A stretch of DNA of 64,000 bases, from contig CAWHVQ010000021.1 in the NCBI GenBank assembly GCA_963832895.1, forward strand, positions 620,001-684,000. The letters run 5' to 3'. This DNA is from JAMXLO01 sp963832895 (lineage in GTDB: Bacteria; Pseudomonadota; Alphaproteobacteria; Acetobacterales; Acetobacteraceae). The position numbers and the translations under genes were made by a program. A model generated the notes under the pieces. It made no database searches and had not been told where the DNA came from. It worked only from the letters and a program-made list of their open reading frames with translations. Below, piece after piece: positions 34,527 to 43,484 of the stretch. Positions within the stretch are counted from its first letter, which is position 1, and the number at the start of each line of letters is the position of its first letter.

Positions 34527-36032
34527 TCACGCCGCCCGCTCTCGCAACGCCTCGGTCGCGGCCTCCAGCCCCACCGCCTGCGCCAGCCGATCCAGCCGGC
34601 GCATCACGCTTTCGCCGGCAAACACGCCGCTATCTTCCTCAAGACGCAGGATCAGCCGACTGCCCGCGAGCCGCAGCCCTGTGCCCGCCAGCAGGTCCAG
34701 CGTGCCGGCCGATAACGTGTAGGCCAGGCGCAACGCCACACCGAGCACTTCCGCCCGGTGAGTGCTCGACACATCGAGAAGCAATCGTGCCGGTCGCAGG
34801 AATGGCGCCTCGGTGTCCACCTCGTAGCGCATGGCGATGGCCAGCGCGAGGAACGCCCGCGCGTGATGATCCAGCCCGATCCCCGGTTGGCGCAGTACAC
34901 GCAGGAACGCCTGTTCGCCGCGGAACTCGGGATGATCGTGACTGCCGATGTCGGACATCCAACACGCCGCCTCGCGCAGCCGTCGCGCCTCACCCACCTC
35001 CGCGGGGAACAGCGGATCGGTCCAGTTGAACAGCGCGGGAGGCAGCTTCGGGTCACGGCCCAGCCGCGCCGCGAACTCATGGCCCGCCGCCAACAGCGGG
35101 TCCTCGACGCGGATCGCGTCAGGCATGCGCTGCATGAACCAGCCCTCGCGCAGTCCGCTCGCGCTGAACACGACCCGACGCGAGCCGGTCGCCCGCAGCA
35201 CACGCCGTAACACCACCGCGGCATACGGAAGGTCATCGATGCGCCGGCGTGACAGGCCGGGCAGCCGCTCGAGAGCACGGCGACCGGCCCCGGCGATCAC
35301 GCCGGTCAGGTCGCGCGCCTCCTCGCGCCCGATCGTGTAGTGATGCACCATCTGCAGCGGATAGCCGGTCTGCGACATGTGGATGCGCGCCAACGCGCGC
35401 CACGCGCCACCCACCAGATAAAGATCGCAATTGGTGCCCTCGGCCAGCCACGGCACGGTTGCGAGGTCGGCCTCGGCGATTGCGCGGGCGCGGACCGTAT
35501 CGCCGCCGGCGCGCTCCGCGAGCCGTATCGCGCCAAGACTGAGCGTGTGCGACACGCCGCGTGTGCCACGGTCGAGACGCACCAGTTCCAGCGAACCACC
35601 GCCGATATCGGCCAGGATTCCATCTGCCGTCGGAATGCCGCAAACCACGCCTTCCGCCGAATATTCCGCCTCCTGCTGACCCGACAGAATACGGATCGGC
35701 ACGTCGGGCATGCGCGCCTGCAGGCCGGCGACAAAGTCCGCGCCGTTGCGGGCATCGCGCACCGCGGCGGTGGCGAGGATCTCGAACGGTGCAGCGCCCA
35801 TCGCGCGAGCCACGGCGTGATAGCGGTGCAGCACGGTGAGGGCCTGCCCCACGCCCTCCTCGTTCAGCCGCCCGGTCGCCTGCAGGCCGCGGCCGAGGCG
35901 CAACACCGCCTTTTCGTTGAAGATCGCCACCGGGTTGCGGCACGCACCTTCGTAGACAACGAGGCGCACGGAGTTGGACCCGAGATCGACCACGGCGCAC
36001 CGCGGTACGTCGGCAGACGGCTTGAATGGCAT
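34527..36032 (-). CDS. ppx: Exopolyphosphatase, Ppx/GppA family
   Basis: A 501-residue ASKHA-fold phosphatase that hydrolyses polyphosphate from the end and may also split pppGpp. Seen here: the phosphate-1 motif VVDLGSNSVRLVVYEG (residues ~15-30), LATAAVRDARNG, the ILSGQQEAEYSAEGV segment, phosphate-2 ILADIGGGSLELVRL, and a C-terminal HD-type helical domain (DIGSHDHPEFRGEQAFL). It starts 3 bases after the ppk stop on the same strand, so synthesis and breakdown of polyphosphate are encoded together. Confidence 0.93.
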   Translation of the reverse strand: MPFKPSADVPRCAVVDLGSNSVRLVVYEGACRNPVAIFNEKAVLRLGRGLQATGRLNEEGVGQALTVLHRYHAVARAMGAAPFEILATAAVRDARNGADFVAGLQARMPDVPIRILSGQQEAEYSAEGVVCGIPTADGILADIGGGSLELVRLDRGTRGVSHTLSLGAIRLAERAGGDTVRARAIAEADLATVPWLAEGTNCDLYLVGGAWRALARIHMSQTGYPLQMVHHYTIGREEARDLTGVIAGAGRRALERLPGLSRRRIDDLPYAAVVLRRVLRATGSRRVVFSASGLREGWFMQRMPDAIRVEDPLLAAGHEFAARLGRDPKLPPALFNWTDPLFPAEVGEARRLREAACWMSDIGSHDHPEFRGEQAFLRVLRQPGIGLDHHARAFLALAIAMRYEVDTEAPFLRPARLLLDVSSTHRAEVLGVALRLAYTLSAGTLDLLAGTGLRLAGSRLILRLEEDSGVFAGESVMRRLDRLAQAVGLEAATEALRERAA

Positions 36033-36035
36033 GGG

Positions 36036-38237
36036 TCAGTCCTGGTTCACGCGATCCGGGCGGCGATGATTGGCGAGTGGCGATGCAACCGCAGGCCCAT
36101 GCAACGCCGAACCTCGGCCGGAAAGCGATGGGTTGGTCATGAAGTAATGGTGAGCCGAGATCGGCTTCTTGCCAGGCGGCACGCGCCGCCACACGCCGTC
36201 GCCGCGCAGTTCCCACGACTGCATCGAATCCTTGAGGTTCACTACCATAATCTGGTCGAGCACCTGGGCATGCACAGTTGGATTGTGGATCGGCACCAGC
36301 GTTTCCACGCGCCAGTCCATGTTGCGCACCATCCAGTCGGCCGAGCTGATATAGACGCGGGCGTGGCGGCTGGGCAGCGCATGGCCGTTGCCGAACACGC
36401 AGATGCGGCTGTGCTCCAGGAAGCGGCCGACGATGGACTTGATGCGGATGTTCTCTGACAGGCCAGGCACCCCGGGGCGCAGACAGCAGATGCCGCGCAC
36501 CACGCCCATAACCTTCACGCCGGCGCGCGAAGCTTCATACAGCAGATCGATCAGCGTCTCGTCGACCAGCGAATTCAGCTTCAACCAGATGCCGGCGGGC
36601 CGGCCGGCATGCGCGAAGGCAATCTCGTGGCGAATAAGGTCAGACAGCACCGCCCGCGTCGTCAGCGGACTGAAGGCGACCGCGTCCATCAGTTCCGGCC
36701 GCGCATATCCGGTCATGAAGTTGAACAGCCGTGCCGCGTCTCGCGTGAGGTCGGGATCGGTCGTGAAGAATGACAGGTCCGTGTAGATGCGCGCGGTGAT
36801 CGGGTGGTAGTTGCCGGTGCCGAAATGTGCGTACGAGCGCACGCCGGCACCCTCGCGACGCACCACCAGCGACAGCTTCGCGTGGGTCTTCAGTGCAGCG
36901 AAGCCATACACGACCTGCACACCCGCCGCCTCGAGCGTGCGGGCGAGCTGGATGTTCATCTCCTCGTCGAACCGGGCGCGCAGCTCGACCACGGCGGTGA
37001 CGAACTTGCCGGCCTCGGCCGCCTCGATCAGCGCCTTCACAATCGGTGAGTCGCGACTGGTGCGGTACAGCGTCTGCTTCACCGCGATGACGCTCGCATC
37101 CTGCGCCGCCTGACGCAGGAACTGCACCACCACGTCGAAGCTCTCGAACGGGTGGTGGACAATGATGTCCTTTGCGCGAATTGCGGCAAAGCAATCGCCG
37201 CCGAAGTCGCGGATGCGCTCCGGGAAGCGCGGCGTGTAGGGCGGGAACAGCAGGTCGGGACGGTCATCGACGATCAGATGTCGCAGATCAGCGACGCCAA
37301 GGAGGCCATTGGCGATATGCGTTTCGTCCGGCGTGGCGCCGGTCTCGGCGGCCACCAGGGCGCGCAGTTCCTCCGGCATCTTGGAATCCATGCCGAGATG
37401 GATCGCGACGCCGCGCCGCCGGCGCTTCAGTGCCGTCTCATACGAGCGGACGAGGTCTTCGGCTTCCTCCTCGAACTCCACGTCGGTGTCGCGGATCAGG
37501 CGGAACGTGCCCTGGCCGGTGACGCGAAAGCCGGGGAACAGCCGGTCCAGGAAAAGCCCGACCAGATCGTCGAGGATGACGAAGCGGATCGGCTCTCCGG
37601 TCGCGCCGGGCAACCGGACAAAGCGGTCCACCTGGCTGGGCAGCGGCAGCAGTGCCCGCATGCTCTGGCCGTCCTCCCCGCGGAGCAGCAGGAGGGCCAT
37701 CACGAGGCCCATGTTGGGAATGAACGGGAACGGATGTGCCGGGTCGATGGCGAGCGGGGTCAAAACAGGGAACACCCGCTCCATGAACCATGCGTCGAGC
37801 CACTTCACATCATCGGCCGACAGCTCCTCCGGCTCGCACACCTCGAGGCCGGCCTCGCGCAACAGGCCGCGCAGTTCGCGCCACACTCGCTGCTGCTCGG
37901 CGAGCAGCGATTCGGCGCGGATCTTGATCTCGGCGAGCTGCTGCGCCGGCGTTCGTCCGTCCGGCGAGACGGCGGTCAGGCCGGCCTTCGCCTGCCCGAT
38001 CAAGCCGGCGACGCGCACCGAATAGAACTCGTCCAGGTTGGAGGCGCTGATCGACACGAAGCGCAAGCGTTCGAGCAGCGGATGGCGCGGATTCTCCGCC
38101 TCCTCGACCACGCGATGGTTGAAATCGAGCCAGGAGAGCTCGCGGTTGATGAACCGGTCAGGGCTATCCGGCGCAATCGTTACCTGATCGGGCCGCGGCG
38201 GGCCCACGGGCCGGTCGAGTACCCTCGACTGCGCCAT
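36036..38237 (-). CDS. ppk: Polyphosphate kinase 1
   Basis: A 733-residue Ppk1 from the ATG at 38237. It makes long-chain polyphosphate from ATP. Seen here: RFINRELSWLDFNHRVVEEA, SISASNLDEFYSVRVAGLIG, the FIPNMGLVMALLLL and HHPFESFDVVVQFLRQAA segments, the catalytic-histidine phospholipase-D-like stretch AALKTHAKLSLVVRREGAGV, FGTGNYHPITARIYTDLSFF, and the second His motif near FLEHSRICVFGNG. Length and order are standard. It lies between hdaA (50 bases upstream) and ppx. Confidence 0.96.
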   Translation of the reverse strand: MAQSRVLDRPVGPPRPDQVTIAPDSPDRFINRELSWLDFNHRVVEEAENPRHPLLERLRFVSISASNLDEFYSVRVAGLIGQAKAGLTAVSPDGRTPAQQLAEIKIRAESLLAEQQRVWRELRGLLREAGLEVCEPEELSADDVKWLDAWFMERVFPVLTPLAIDPAHPFPFIPNMGLVMALLLLRGEDGQSMRALLPLPSQVDRFVRLPGATGEPIRFVILDDLVGLFLDRLFPGFRVTGQGTFRLIRDTDVEFEEEAEDLVRSYETALKRRRRGVAIHLGMDSKMPEELRALVAAETGATPDETHIANGLLGVADLRHLIVDDRPDLLFPPYTPRFPERIRDFGGDCFAAIRAKDIIVHHPFESFDVVVQFLRQAAQDASVIAVKQTLYRTSRDSPIVKALIEAAEAGKFVTAVVELRARFDEEMNIQLARTLEAAGVQVVYGFAALKTHAKLSLVVRREGAGVRSYAHFGTGNYHPITARIYTDLSFFTTDPDLTRDAARLFNFMTGYARPELMDAVAFSPLTTRAVLSDLIRHEIAFAHAGRPAGIWLKLNSLVDETLIDLLYEASRAGVKVMGVVRGICCLRPGVPGLSENIRIKSIVGRFLEHSRICVFGNGHALPSRHARVYISSADWMVRNMDWRVETLVPIHNPTVHAQVLDQIMVVNLKDSMQSWELRGDGVWRRVPPGKKPISAHHYFMTNPSLSGRGSALHGPAVASPLANHRRPDRVNQD

Positions 38238-38286
38238 TGCCGTGCGCAAGCGGCTCTCGGGCGGGCGATTTGTTCATACCGTGATC

Positions 38287-39006
38287 CTACAGGAGAGCCG
38301 GGCCGTCCCGCGAGGGCGGTGGAACCGTCCCGGAAATTTCATCAGGCGCCAGCAGGTCGGCCAGCGCCACAGCCGCGAACCGCACGGTGATGTTGCGGCG
38401 TTGCTCGAGCGAGGCGGCATCCAGGCGACCGACAGCCTCGCCCAGCGCGCAGGCGCTGCGCGGCAGGTGCCGCACCAGCCATTCCTGCACCGCTTCCGGC
38501 AGACGCAGCTGCCGTTCGGCGAGCAGCCGGGCCAGCAGTGCCCGCAGCAGCGTGTCCTCCGGCGAGCCGATTTCCACCGCGGTGATCGCGCGCAGACGGC
38601 TGGCGAGGTCAGGCAGACGGACCGGCCAACGCGATGGCGCTGCCGGCGAGGCAAGCAGGATCGGCAGCCCAGCCTCCCCTGCCGTGTTCAACAAGTGGAG
38701 CAGCGCGGTTTCGTCGGTGACCGCATCAGCGTCATCCAGTGCAATGCCGGCAGCGGGCAATTCGGGCAGGGCCGCCAACGCGGTCCCGGACCACAGCACG
38801 GCACCACTGCGAGCCGCCCAGATGTGCAGCAGATGGGTCTTGCCGCACCCGGACTCGCCCCAGATTGCCAGCCGCCGGTCAGGCCAGTCGGCAGTGCGGC
38901 GCATCCAGGCGCAGGCAGCGGCATTGGACGGCGCCTCGCGAAAGTCGACCGCGGCGAAGCGAGGGCCGCGGAAGATTGGCAGCGGCGGTTGACGGGCGGT
39001 GCGCAC
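38287..39006 (-). CDS. hdaA: DnaA-related regulator of replication initiation (HdaA/Hda)
   Basis: A 239-residue AAA+ protein lacking the DnaA DNA-binding domain. HdaA acts with the beta clamp to drive DnaA-ATP hydrolysis after initiation. Seen here: the N-terminal QPPLPIF, which is a clamp-binding-type QL(S/P)LPxF motif, Walker A IWGESGCGKTHLLH (about 48-61), Walker B IALDDADAV, LPDLASRLRAI (box VII-like) and a C-terminal helical lid. The start is a GTG at 39006. Its position next to ppk, ppx and the AI-2E permease is typical of Rhodospirillales, which supports the assignment. Confidence 0.88.
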   Translation of the reverse strand: MRTARQPPLPIFRGPRFAAVDFREAPSNAAACAWMRRTADWPDRRLAIWGESGCGKTHLLHIWAARSGAVLWSGTALAALPELPAAGIALDDADAVTDETALLHLLNTAGEAGLPILLASPAAPSRWPVRLPDLASRLRAITAVEIGSPEDTLLRALLARLLAERQLRLPEAVQEWLVRHLPRSACALGEAVGRLDAASLEQRRNITVRFAAVALADLLAPDEISGTVPPPSRDGPALL

Positions 39007-39048
39007 TGCAGAACTCCGAACCGGGGCCGACGGATAGTCAAGCCGTAC

Positions 39049-39996
39049 TCAGTTGCCTTCGCCTTTGCCCGGCGCCATTGCGATGATGTCCCAGACCTTC
39101 GCAGGATCGCGACATCCGGTGCCGTGCAGCGAGTAGGCGCGGCCCGACGACTGGATGCGTTCGGCGAAGTCACGGCACCAGCCGTATTGCGCGGAATGCT
39201 TGGTGTCCACCAGCGTGACAACGCCAGCGGCGCCGGTGTCGGCATCGGCCCACTTCGCCTGGCTGCCACTCACTTGGGTTTCCAATGCCCGCTGCAGCGC
39301 GTAGGAACGTTGGCGGAGTGCGCTGTCGGCCAATACCGGATCGGAAATGGTGTAGCCTGTCAGTTCCGTGGTCTGGAATGGGCCGTCACCCACCGCCTCG
39401 CCGGTGCGGACGTAGAATCCAATATCCGGAGCATAGTAGAACCTGCGCTGGATCACCCCGTTGCCGGTCACGGCCGGCGTTTCGTGCATCGTGCAATCGA
39501 CCCGCCATGTGTCGAAATCACCAGCCCCCGTCGTCACCCGTGTAGTCCCGATGACGCCGCAGTTCCAATCCTCCCGCACTGTGACCTGTTCGCCGCCCAC
39601 GCGCGGATGGACAGTGCGCGCTGCGGCAAACTGGACGCTATTCGCGGGTGCCAGCGGGAAAAGCAGCGACGGGTCGCCGCTGATCTGGCGCTCCCCCAAG
39701 GCGGCGCTGTCGGCCCAGGTCAGACGCGGCGCCAGGACATCGCGCGAGGTCACGAACGTGCTATCGTTGTCGCGCCAGCGGACCACATCGCCGTCCACAG
39801 CGGCTACGCTGGCATTGCTGCCATCGCTGAACTGGTACGAATTGCCGAGGCCATAGGTCGGCAACACGGCCGGCGGCAGCGATGGGATGTCAGCGGGCCG
39901 GTAGGAGCCACAGCCCGTCAGTATCGCAAACAGGGTTATCAAACCTGCGAGCCTGGCCGGCAGACCTGCCTTGGCGGAAAGCCGTCCGCAGTACAT
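39049..39996 (-). CDS. Lipoprotein with C-terminal surface-antigen-like domain, function unknown
   Basis: A 315-residue protein with a signal peptide and lipobox (GLITLFAILTGCGS, lipidated Cys about residue 29). The middle, residues ~50-215, is a beta-rich region with ERQISGDPSLLFPL, ITVREDWNCGVIGTTRV-like sequence and DTWRVDCTMHETP. The last ~70 residues, from LQRALETQVSGSQ through CRDFAERIQSSGRAY to GCRDPAKVWDII, resemble the end of rickettsial 17-kDa-antigen / RT0821-type surface proteins. It is probably attached to the outer membrane. It sits between hdaA and the permease with no functional link visible. Confidence 0.65.
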   Translation of the reverse strand: MYCGRLSAKAGLPARLAGLITLFAILTGCGSYRPADIPSLPPAVLPTYGLGNSYQFSDGSNASVAAVDGDVVRWRDNDSTFVTSRDVLAPRLTWADSAALGERQISGDPSLLFPLAPANSVQFAAARTVHPRVGGEQVTVREDWNCGVIGTTRVTTGAGDFDTWRVDCTMHETPAVTGNGVIQRRFYYAPDIGFYVRTGEAVGDGPFQTTELTGYTISDPVLADSALRQRSYALQRALETQVSGSQAKWADADTGAAGVVTLVDTKHSAQYGWCRDFAERIQSSGRAYSLHGTGCRDPAKVWDIIAMAPGKGEGN

Positions 39997-40124
39997 GTCG
40001 CAGTTTACCGCGCCGGTGCGGCTTCAACTGTGCAATCCATCGTGAAACCGATATGCAGGCGAAAACAGTGCCGTGAGCGGAGTCCTGCGGCGGCACAGTC
40101 TGCTCTCCAGGCTGCGGGGCTTCG

Positions 40125-40520
40125 ATGGGGGAAACCATGCCACTGTTAACGATGCCAGCACTGGTCCCTGCGCAGTCCCGTCGGACATTGCGGACGCTGC
40201 TTGGATGCGCCGCGGCGCTCGCCATGGTCACGGTTCCCTGCGCGGTCGACTTTTTGGCCGCGACGCTGCGCGGGGAGACCGCCTATGCCCGCGTTGGCGA
40301 TGGCAGCGGCACGGGTCCAAGCGGAGGCACGGTTGCCGAAGCAGTGGAGGCCGGCAGTGGAACTGACCCGGGCGATGGTGGTTCCGGGCACGGCAACGGG
40401 CGGGTTGTTGGCCAGAACCAGAATGCGACACAAAGGGCGGCCGACCCTCTCGAGCGCTCCGGCGCCCCTCTGTCCCCGTCCCAGGAGCAGGATCTGATCA
40501 ATCGGGGCTGGCCGCCCTGA
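40125..40520 (+). CDS. Small secreted Gly/Ser-rich protein, function unknown
   Basis: A 131-residue frame. After MGETMPLLTMPALVPAQSRR comes a hydrophobic segment (TLLGCAAALAMVTVPCAVDFLA, about 24-45), then a low-complexity region rich in Gly, Ser, Asp (VGDGSGTGPSGGT, GSGTDPGDGGSGHGNG) and a charged C-terminus ending LSPSQEQDLINRGWPP. It has no recognised domain. Codon use is normal for the region and the final SQEQDLINRGW is protein-like. It is convergent with the AI-2E permease (35-base gap) and divergent from the lipoprotein. Confidence 0.55.
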   Translation: MGETMPLLTMPALVPAQSRRTLRTLLGCAAALAMVTVPCAVDFLAATLRGETAYARVGDGSGTGPSGGTVAEAVEAGSGTDPGDGGSGHGNGRVVGQNQNATQRAADPLERSGAPLSPSQEQDLINRGWPP

Positions 40521-40554
40521 CAGCCTCGGCGGCCCGCTGCAACAAGGTCGATCG

Positions 40555-41724
40555 CTATCGCTTGTTGGGCGGGTCGAGATAGAGCGGGCTTGCCAGATAG
40601 CGTCGCAGCCAGAAGCGGCACAGCACGCCGATCGTTGCGGCGACCGGCACTGCCAGCATCACGCCGAGAAACCCGAAAGCCGCGCCACCGGCGAACAGGG
40701 CGAATATGACCCATACCGCCGGCAATTCTACTCGGTCGCCCAGGAAGCGTGGATAGATCACATAGCCTTCCAGGATCTGGCCGAACACCAGCACGCCGCC
40801 CACGACGATAACGCCGCGCCAAAGCGGGAACTGCGCCATGGCCAGCCCCAGCGCGGTGATGCCCCCGGTGATCGAGCCGACATAGGGGATGAACGACAGC
40901 AGCCCGGCCGCGATGCCGACGATAAGACCCAGGTCCAGGCCGGCCAGGGTCAGCGCGGTGGCGTAATAAAGTGCCAGGATAATGCAGCACAGCGCCTGGC
41001 CGCGCACCCAGGCAGAGAGGATGCGGTCCACCTCGCGCGCCTGGGCGCGAATCACGTCGGCGTAGCGATGCGGCAGCCAGGAATCGACCATGCCGATCAC
41101 GCGCGGCCAGTCGCGCAGCAGATAGAACCCCACAACCGGTGTCACCACTGCGAGGGTCAGCACGTTGAAGATCGCGAAGCCGGCCCCGGTGACGCTGGTG
41201 AGCGACCCGGCGATGAAGCTCAGCATATTGCCGGCCTGGCTGCTGACCAGATCGCGCAGCTTGTCGTTTACCACGTCGGAGCCGAAGTTCTGCTGCAGAT
41301 CCGTGAGCACCGTGCTCGCCCAACGCTGCAGCAACTGCACGTATTGCGGGATACGGCCGAGCAGCAGGCCGATCTGCTGCAGGATGAGAGGGTAGAGCAG
41401 CAGCGCGAACAGCAGGACGCCGGCGATCAACCCCAGGATCATCAGCAACGCCGCCAGCCCGCGGCCAAGCCCCAACCGGGTAAGCCGCGTCGTGGGCGGG
41501 TCGAGCACGTAGGCGATGCCGGCGGCGGCGACAAACGGCGCCAGCACCGAGGCGAAGAGCTGCAGGGCAAGCCACGCCACCACCAGCAGCCCGACGACCA
41601 GTGCCACCCGCTGACCACGTGTCGCCTGGCCCGGGGCTGCCGCCACCTCGGCGAACCAGGTCCGCGGTGCCGGTGACGGAGGCGGAGGCGCTTCGGGCGG
41701 CGGCAGCTCTGCCGTGCCGGTCAT
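40555..41724 (-). CDS. AI-2E family transporter (PerM/TqsA-like permease)
   Basis: A 389-residue inner-membrane protein from the ATG at 41724. After a proline-rich cytoplasmic start (PPPEAPPPPSPAP) there are about eight hydrophobic segments, including VALVVGLLVVAWLALQLFA and VGIAAGLLSFIPYVGSITGG, the family-typical FIPYVG motif, then VELPAVWVIFALFAGGAAFG and FLGVMLAVPVAATIGVL. TqsA exports autoinducer 2 in E. coli, but most relatives have unknown substrates. The ATG overlaps the stop of the phosphatidyltransferase (ATGA), so they are co-translated. Confidence 0.88.
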   Translation of the reverse strand: MTGTAELPPPEAPPPPSPAPRTWFAEVAAAPGQATRGQRVALVVGLLVVAWLALQLFASVLAPFVAAAGIAYVLDPPTTRLTRLGLGRGLAALLMILGLIAGVLLFALLLYPLILQQIGLLLGRIPQYVQLLQRWASTVLTDLQQNFGSDVVNDKLRDLVSSQAGNMLSFIAGSLTSVTGAGFAIFNVLTLAVVTPVVGFYLLRDWPRVIGMVDSWLPHRYADVIRAQAREVDRILSAWVRGQALCCIILALYYATALTLAGLDLGLIVGIAAGLLSFIPYVGSITGGITALGLAMAQFPLWRGVIVVGGVLVFGQILEGYVIYPRFLGDRVELPAVWVIFALFAGGAAFGFLGVMLAVPVAATIGVLCRFWLRRYLASPLYLDPPNKR

Positions 41725-42290
41725 CGGTTGCGTACCGTCACCCAGACATAGGCGGCACCTGAGCCGAACGTGGTCGCCGCGACCAGCCATATCAGACCGG
41801 TCATCACGGCCGGTGCCGCAAGGTCGAACCCGGACAGCAGCAATGTCATCGCGACCAGTGCGATCTGAAACACGGTATTAAGCTTCGAAATGTACAGCGG
41901 GCGGATCAACACCGACTGGCCAAGCAGTGACAGGACGACCACACCACCGACGATGACAACATCGCGAAACACCACCAAAATGGCCAGCCAGTCAGGCAAT
42001 GCATCCACTGACGCCAAGGTCACGTACATCGTCACCAGCAGGGCCTTGTCGGCCACCGGATCGAGCAGCGCGCCCACCATGTTGCCGCCGCCGCTGCGCC
42101 GCGCCAGCCAGCCGTCAACCGCGTCCGACAAGCCGGCCGCGAGGAACAGGAAGAATGCCTGGGCGAACTGGTGCTCCAGCACCAGCCATACCGACAGCGG
42201 TACCGCGCAAAGCCGCGCGAATGTGATAACGTTGGGGAGCGTCAGCAGTGCGGTCGATGCGCTTCGGCCAACTTGCGATCCGTCAGGCAT
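41721..42290 (-). CDS. CDP-alcohol phosphatidyltransferase family protein (PgsA-like)
   Basis: A 189-residue membrane enzyme from the ATG at 42290. Seen here: TLPNVITFARLCAVPLSVWL at the start and the CDP-alcohol phosphotransferase signature DAVDGWLARRSGGGNMVGAL followed by LDPVADK, that is D-x2-DG-x2-AR-x8-9-G-x3-D-x3-D. Four to six membrane helices follow. PgsA, which makes phosphatidylglycerol phosphate, is the nearest well-known relative; cardiolipin synthase of the ClsC/Crd1 type is an alternative. It is divergent from purM and overlaps the permease gene by ATGA. Confidence 0.85.
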   Translation of the reverse strand: MPDGSQVGRSASTALLTLPNVITFARLCAVPLSVWLVLEHQFAQAFFLFLAAGLSDAVDGWLARRSGGGNMVGALLDPVADKALLVTMYVTLASVDALPDWLAILVVFRDVVIVGGVVVLSLLGQSVLIRPLYISKLNTVFQIALVAMTLLLSGFDLAAPAVMTGLIWLVAATTFGSGAAYVWVTVRNR

Positions 42291-42401
42291 CGGCCCGCAT
42301 TTCCACGATTGCACCCCGCATTGCGTCGCGCCGTTGGCCTATGGTTGTTCGCGCCATCGTCCGGCGTGGCGGACCAAGGCAGTAGCGTATCGAGGGCCAG
42401 C

Positions 42402-43484
42402 ATGACCAGTGGTGATCACGATTCGAAGGCAATGGCCGGGAACGGGCTGACCTACCGGGCCGCCGGCGTGGACATCGAGGCTGCCGACTCGCTGGTCGAG
42501 ACGATCAAGCCGCTCGCGCGTGCCACGAATCGGGCGGGCGTGATGGGCAGTCTCGGCGGCTTCGGCGCGCTGTTCGACCTGAAGGCGGCGGGGTTCGCCG
42601 ATCCGGTCCTGGTGTCCGGCACGGATGGTGTCGGGACGAAGTTGAAGATCGCTATCGAGACGGGGATTCATGACACGATCGGCGTCGATCTGGTCGCGAT
42701 GTGCGTTAACGACATCGTGGTCCAGGGTGCCGAGCCCCTGTTCTTTTTAGATTATTTGGCTGCCGGCAAGCTCGACCCGCACCAGGGCCGCGAGGTGATC
42801 GCCGGGATCGCCTCCGGCTGCAACGAGGCCGGCTGCGCCCTGGTGGGAGGCGAGACGGCGGAGATGCCCGGGATGTACCGCGAGGGTGATTATGACCTCG
42901 CGGGCTTTGCGGTCGGCGCGGCGGAGCGTGGGCATCTGCTGCCGCACGGCGTGATGCCGGGCGACACGGTCCTGGGGCTGGCCAGTTCCGGCGTTCATTC
43001 CAATGCCTTCTCTCTGGTGCGGCGCGTGGTGGAGTTGAGCGGACTGCCGTGGAGCGCGCCCGCGCCGTTCGACCCGGAAGTGTCGCTCGGGCAGGCGCTG
43101 ATGATGCCGACCCGGATCTATGTCGCCGCGGTGCTCGCGCTGCATCGGGCCGGGCTGCTGAAGGCTGCGGCGCACATCACCGGCGGCGGGTTGCCGGGCA
43201 ACCTGCCCCGGGTGCTGCCGGAGGACACCGTGGCGGTGCTGGAACCCTATTGGTCGATCCCGCCGGTATTCGGCTGGTTGGCGCGCACCGGCGGCGTGGC
43301 GTCGGACGAGATGCTGCGGGTGTTCAACTGCGGCATCGGCATGGCGGTCGTGGTGGCCGACCCCGACGCGGCGATGGAAATGCTGCGGGATCGCGGCGAA
43401 AGCGTTTCGCGCATCGGCCACATCGAGGCTGGCAGCGGCCCGCCACGGGTACAGATCGACCTGCCGGTCGGTTGGCCGGGGTGA
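42402..43484 (+). CDS. purM: Phosphoribosylformylglycinamidine cyclo-ligase (AIR synthetase)
   Basis: A 360-residue enzyme for step five of purine synthesis. The start is the ATG at 42402, behind CGAGGGCCAG; the longer open frame has no homology. Seen here: LTYRAAGVDIEAADSLVETI, GGFGALFDLKAAGFADPVLV, the GTDGVGTKLKIA nucleotide motif, CVNDIVVQGAEPLFFLDYLA, GGETAEMPGMYREGDYDLAG and ITGGGLPGNLPRVLP. It is translationally coupled to purN through GTGA. The pgsA-like gene is divergent across 111 bases. Confidence 0.96.
   Translation: MTSGDHDSKAMAGNGLTYRAAGVDIEAADSLVETIKPLARATNRAGVMGSLGGFGALFDLKAAGFADPVLVSGTDGVGTKLKIAIETGIHDTIGVDLVAMCVNDIVVQGAEPLFFLDYLAAGKLDPHQGREVIAGIASGCNEAGCALVGGETAEMPGMYREGDYDLAGFAVGAAERGHLLPHGVMPGDTVLGLASSGVHSNAFSLVRRVVELSGLPWSAPAPFDPEVSLGQALMMPTRIYVAAVLALHRAGLLKAAAHITGGGLPGNLPRVLPEDTVAVLEPYWSIPPVFGWLARTGGVASDEMLRVFNCGIGMAVVVADPDAAMEMLRDRGESVSRIGHIEAGSGPPRVQIDLPVGWPG

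Noticed and set aside
37152..40149. Long plus-strand open frames opposite ppk, hdaA and the lipoprotein
   Set aside because: No domains or ribosome sites; the minus-strand genes are clearly real.
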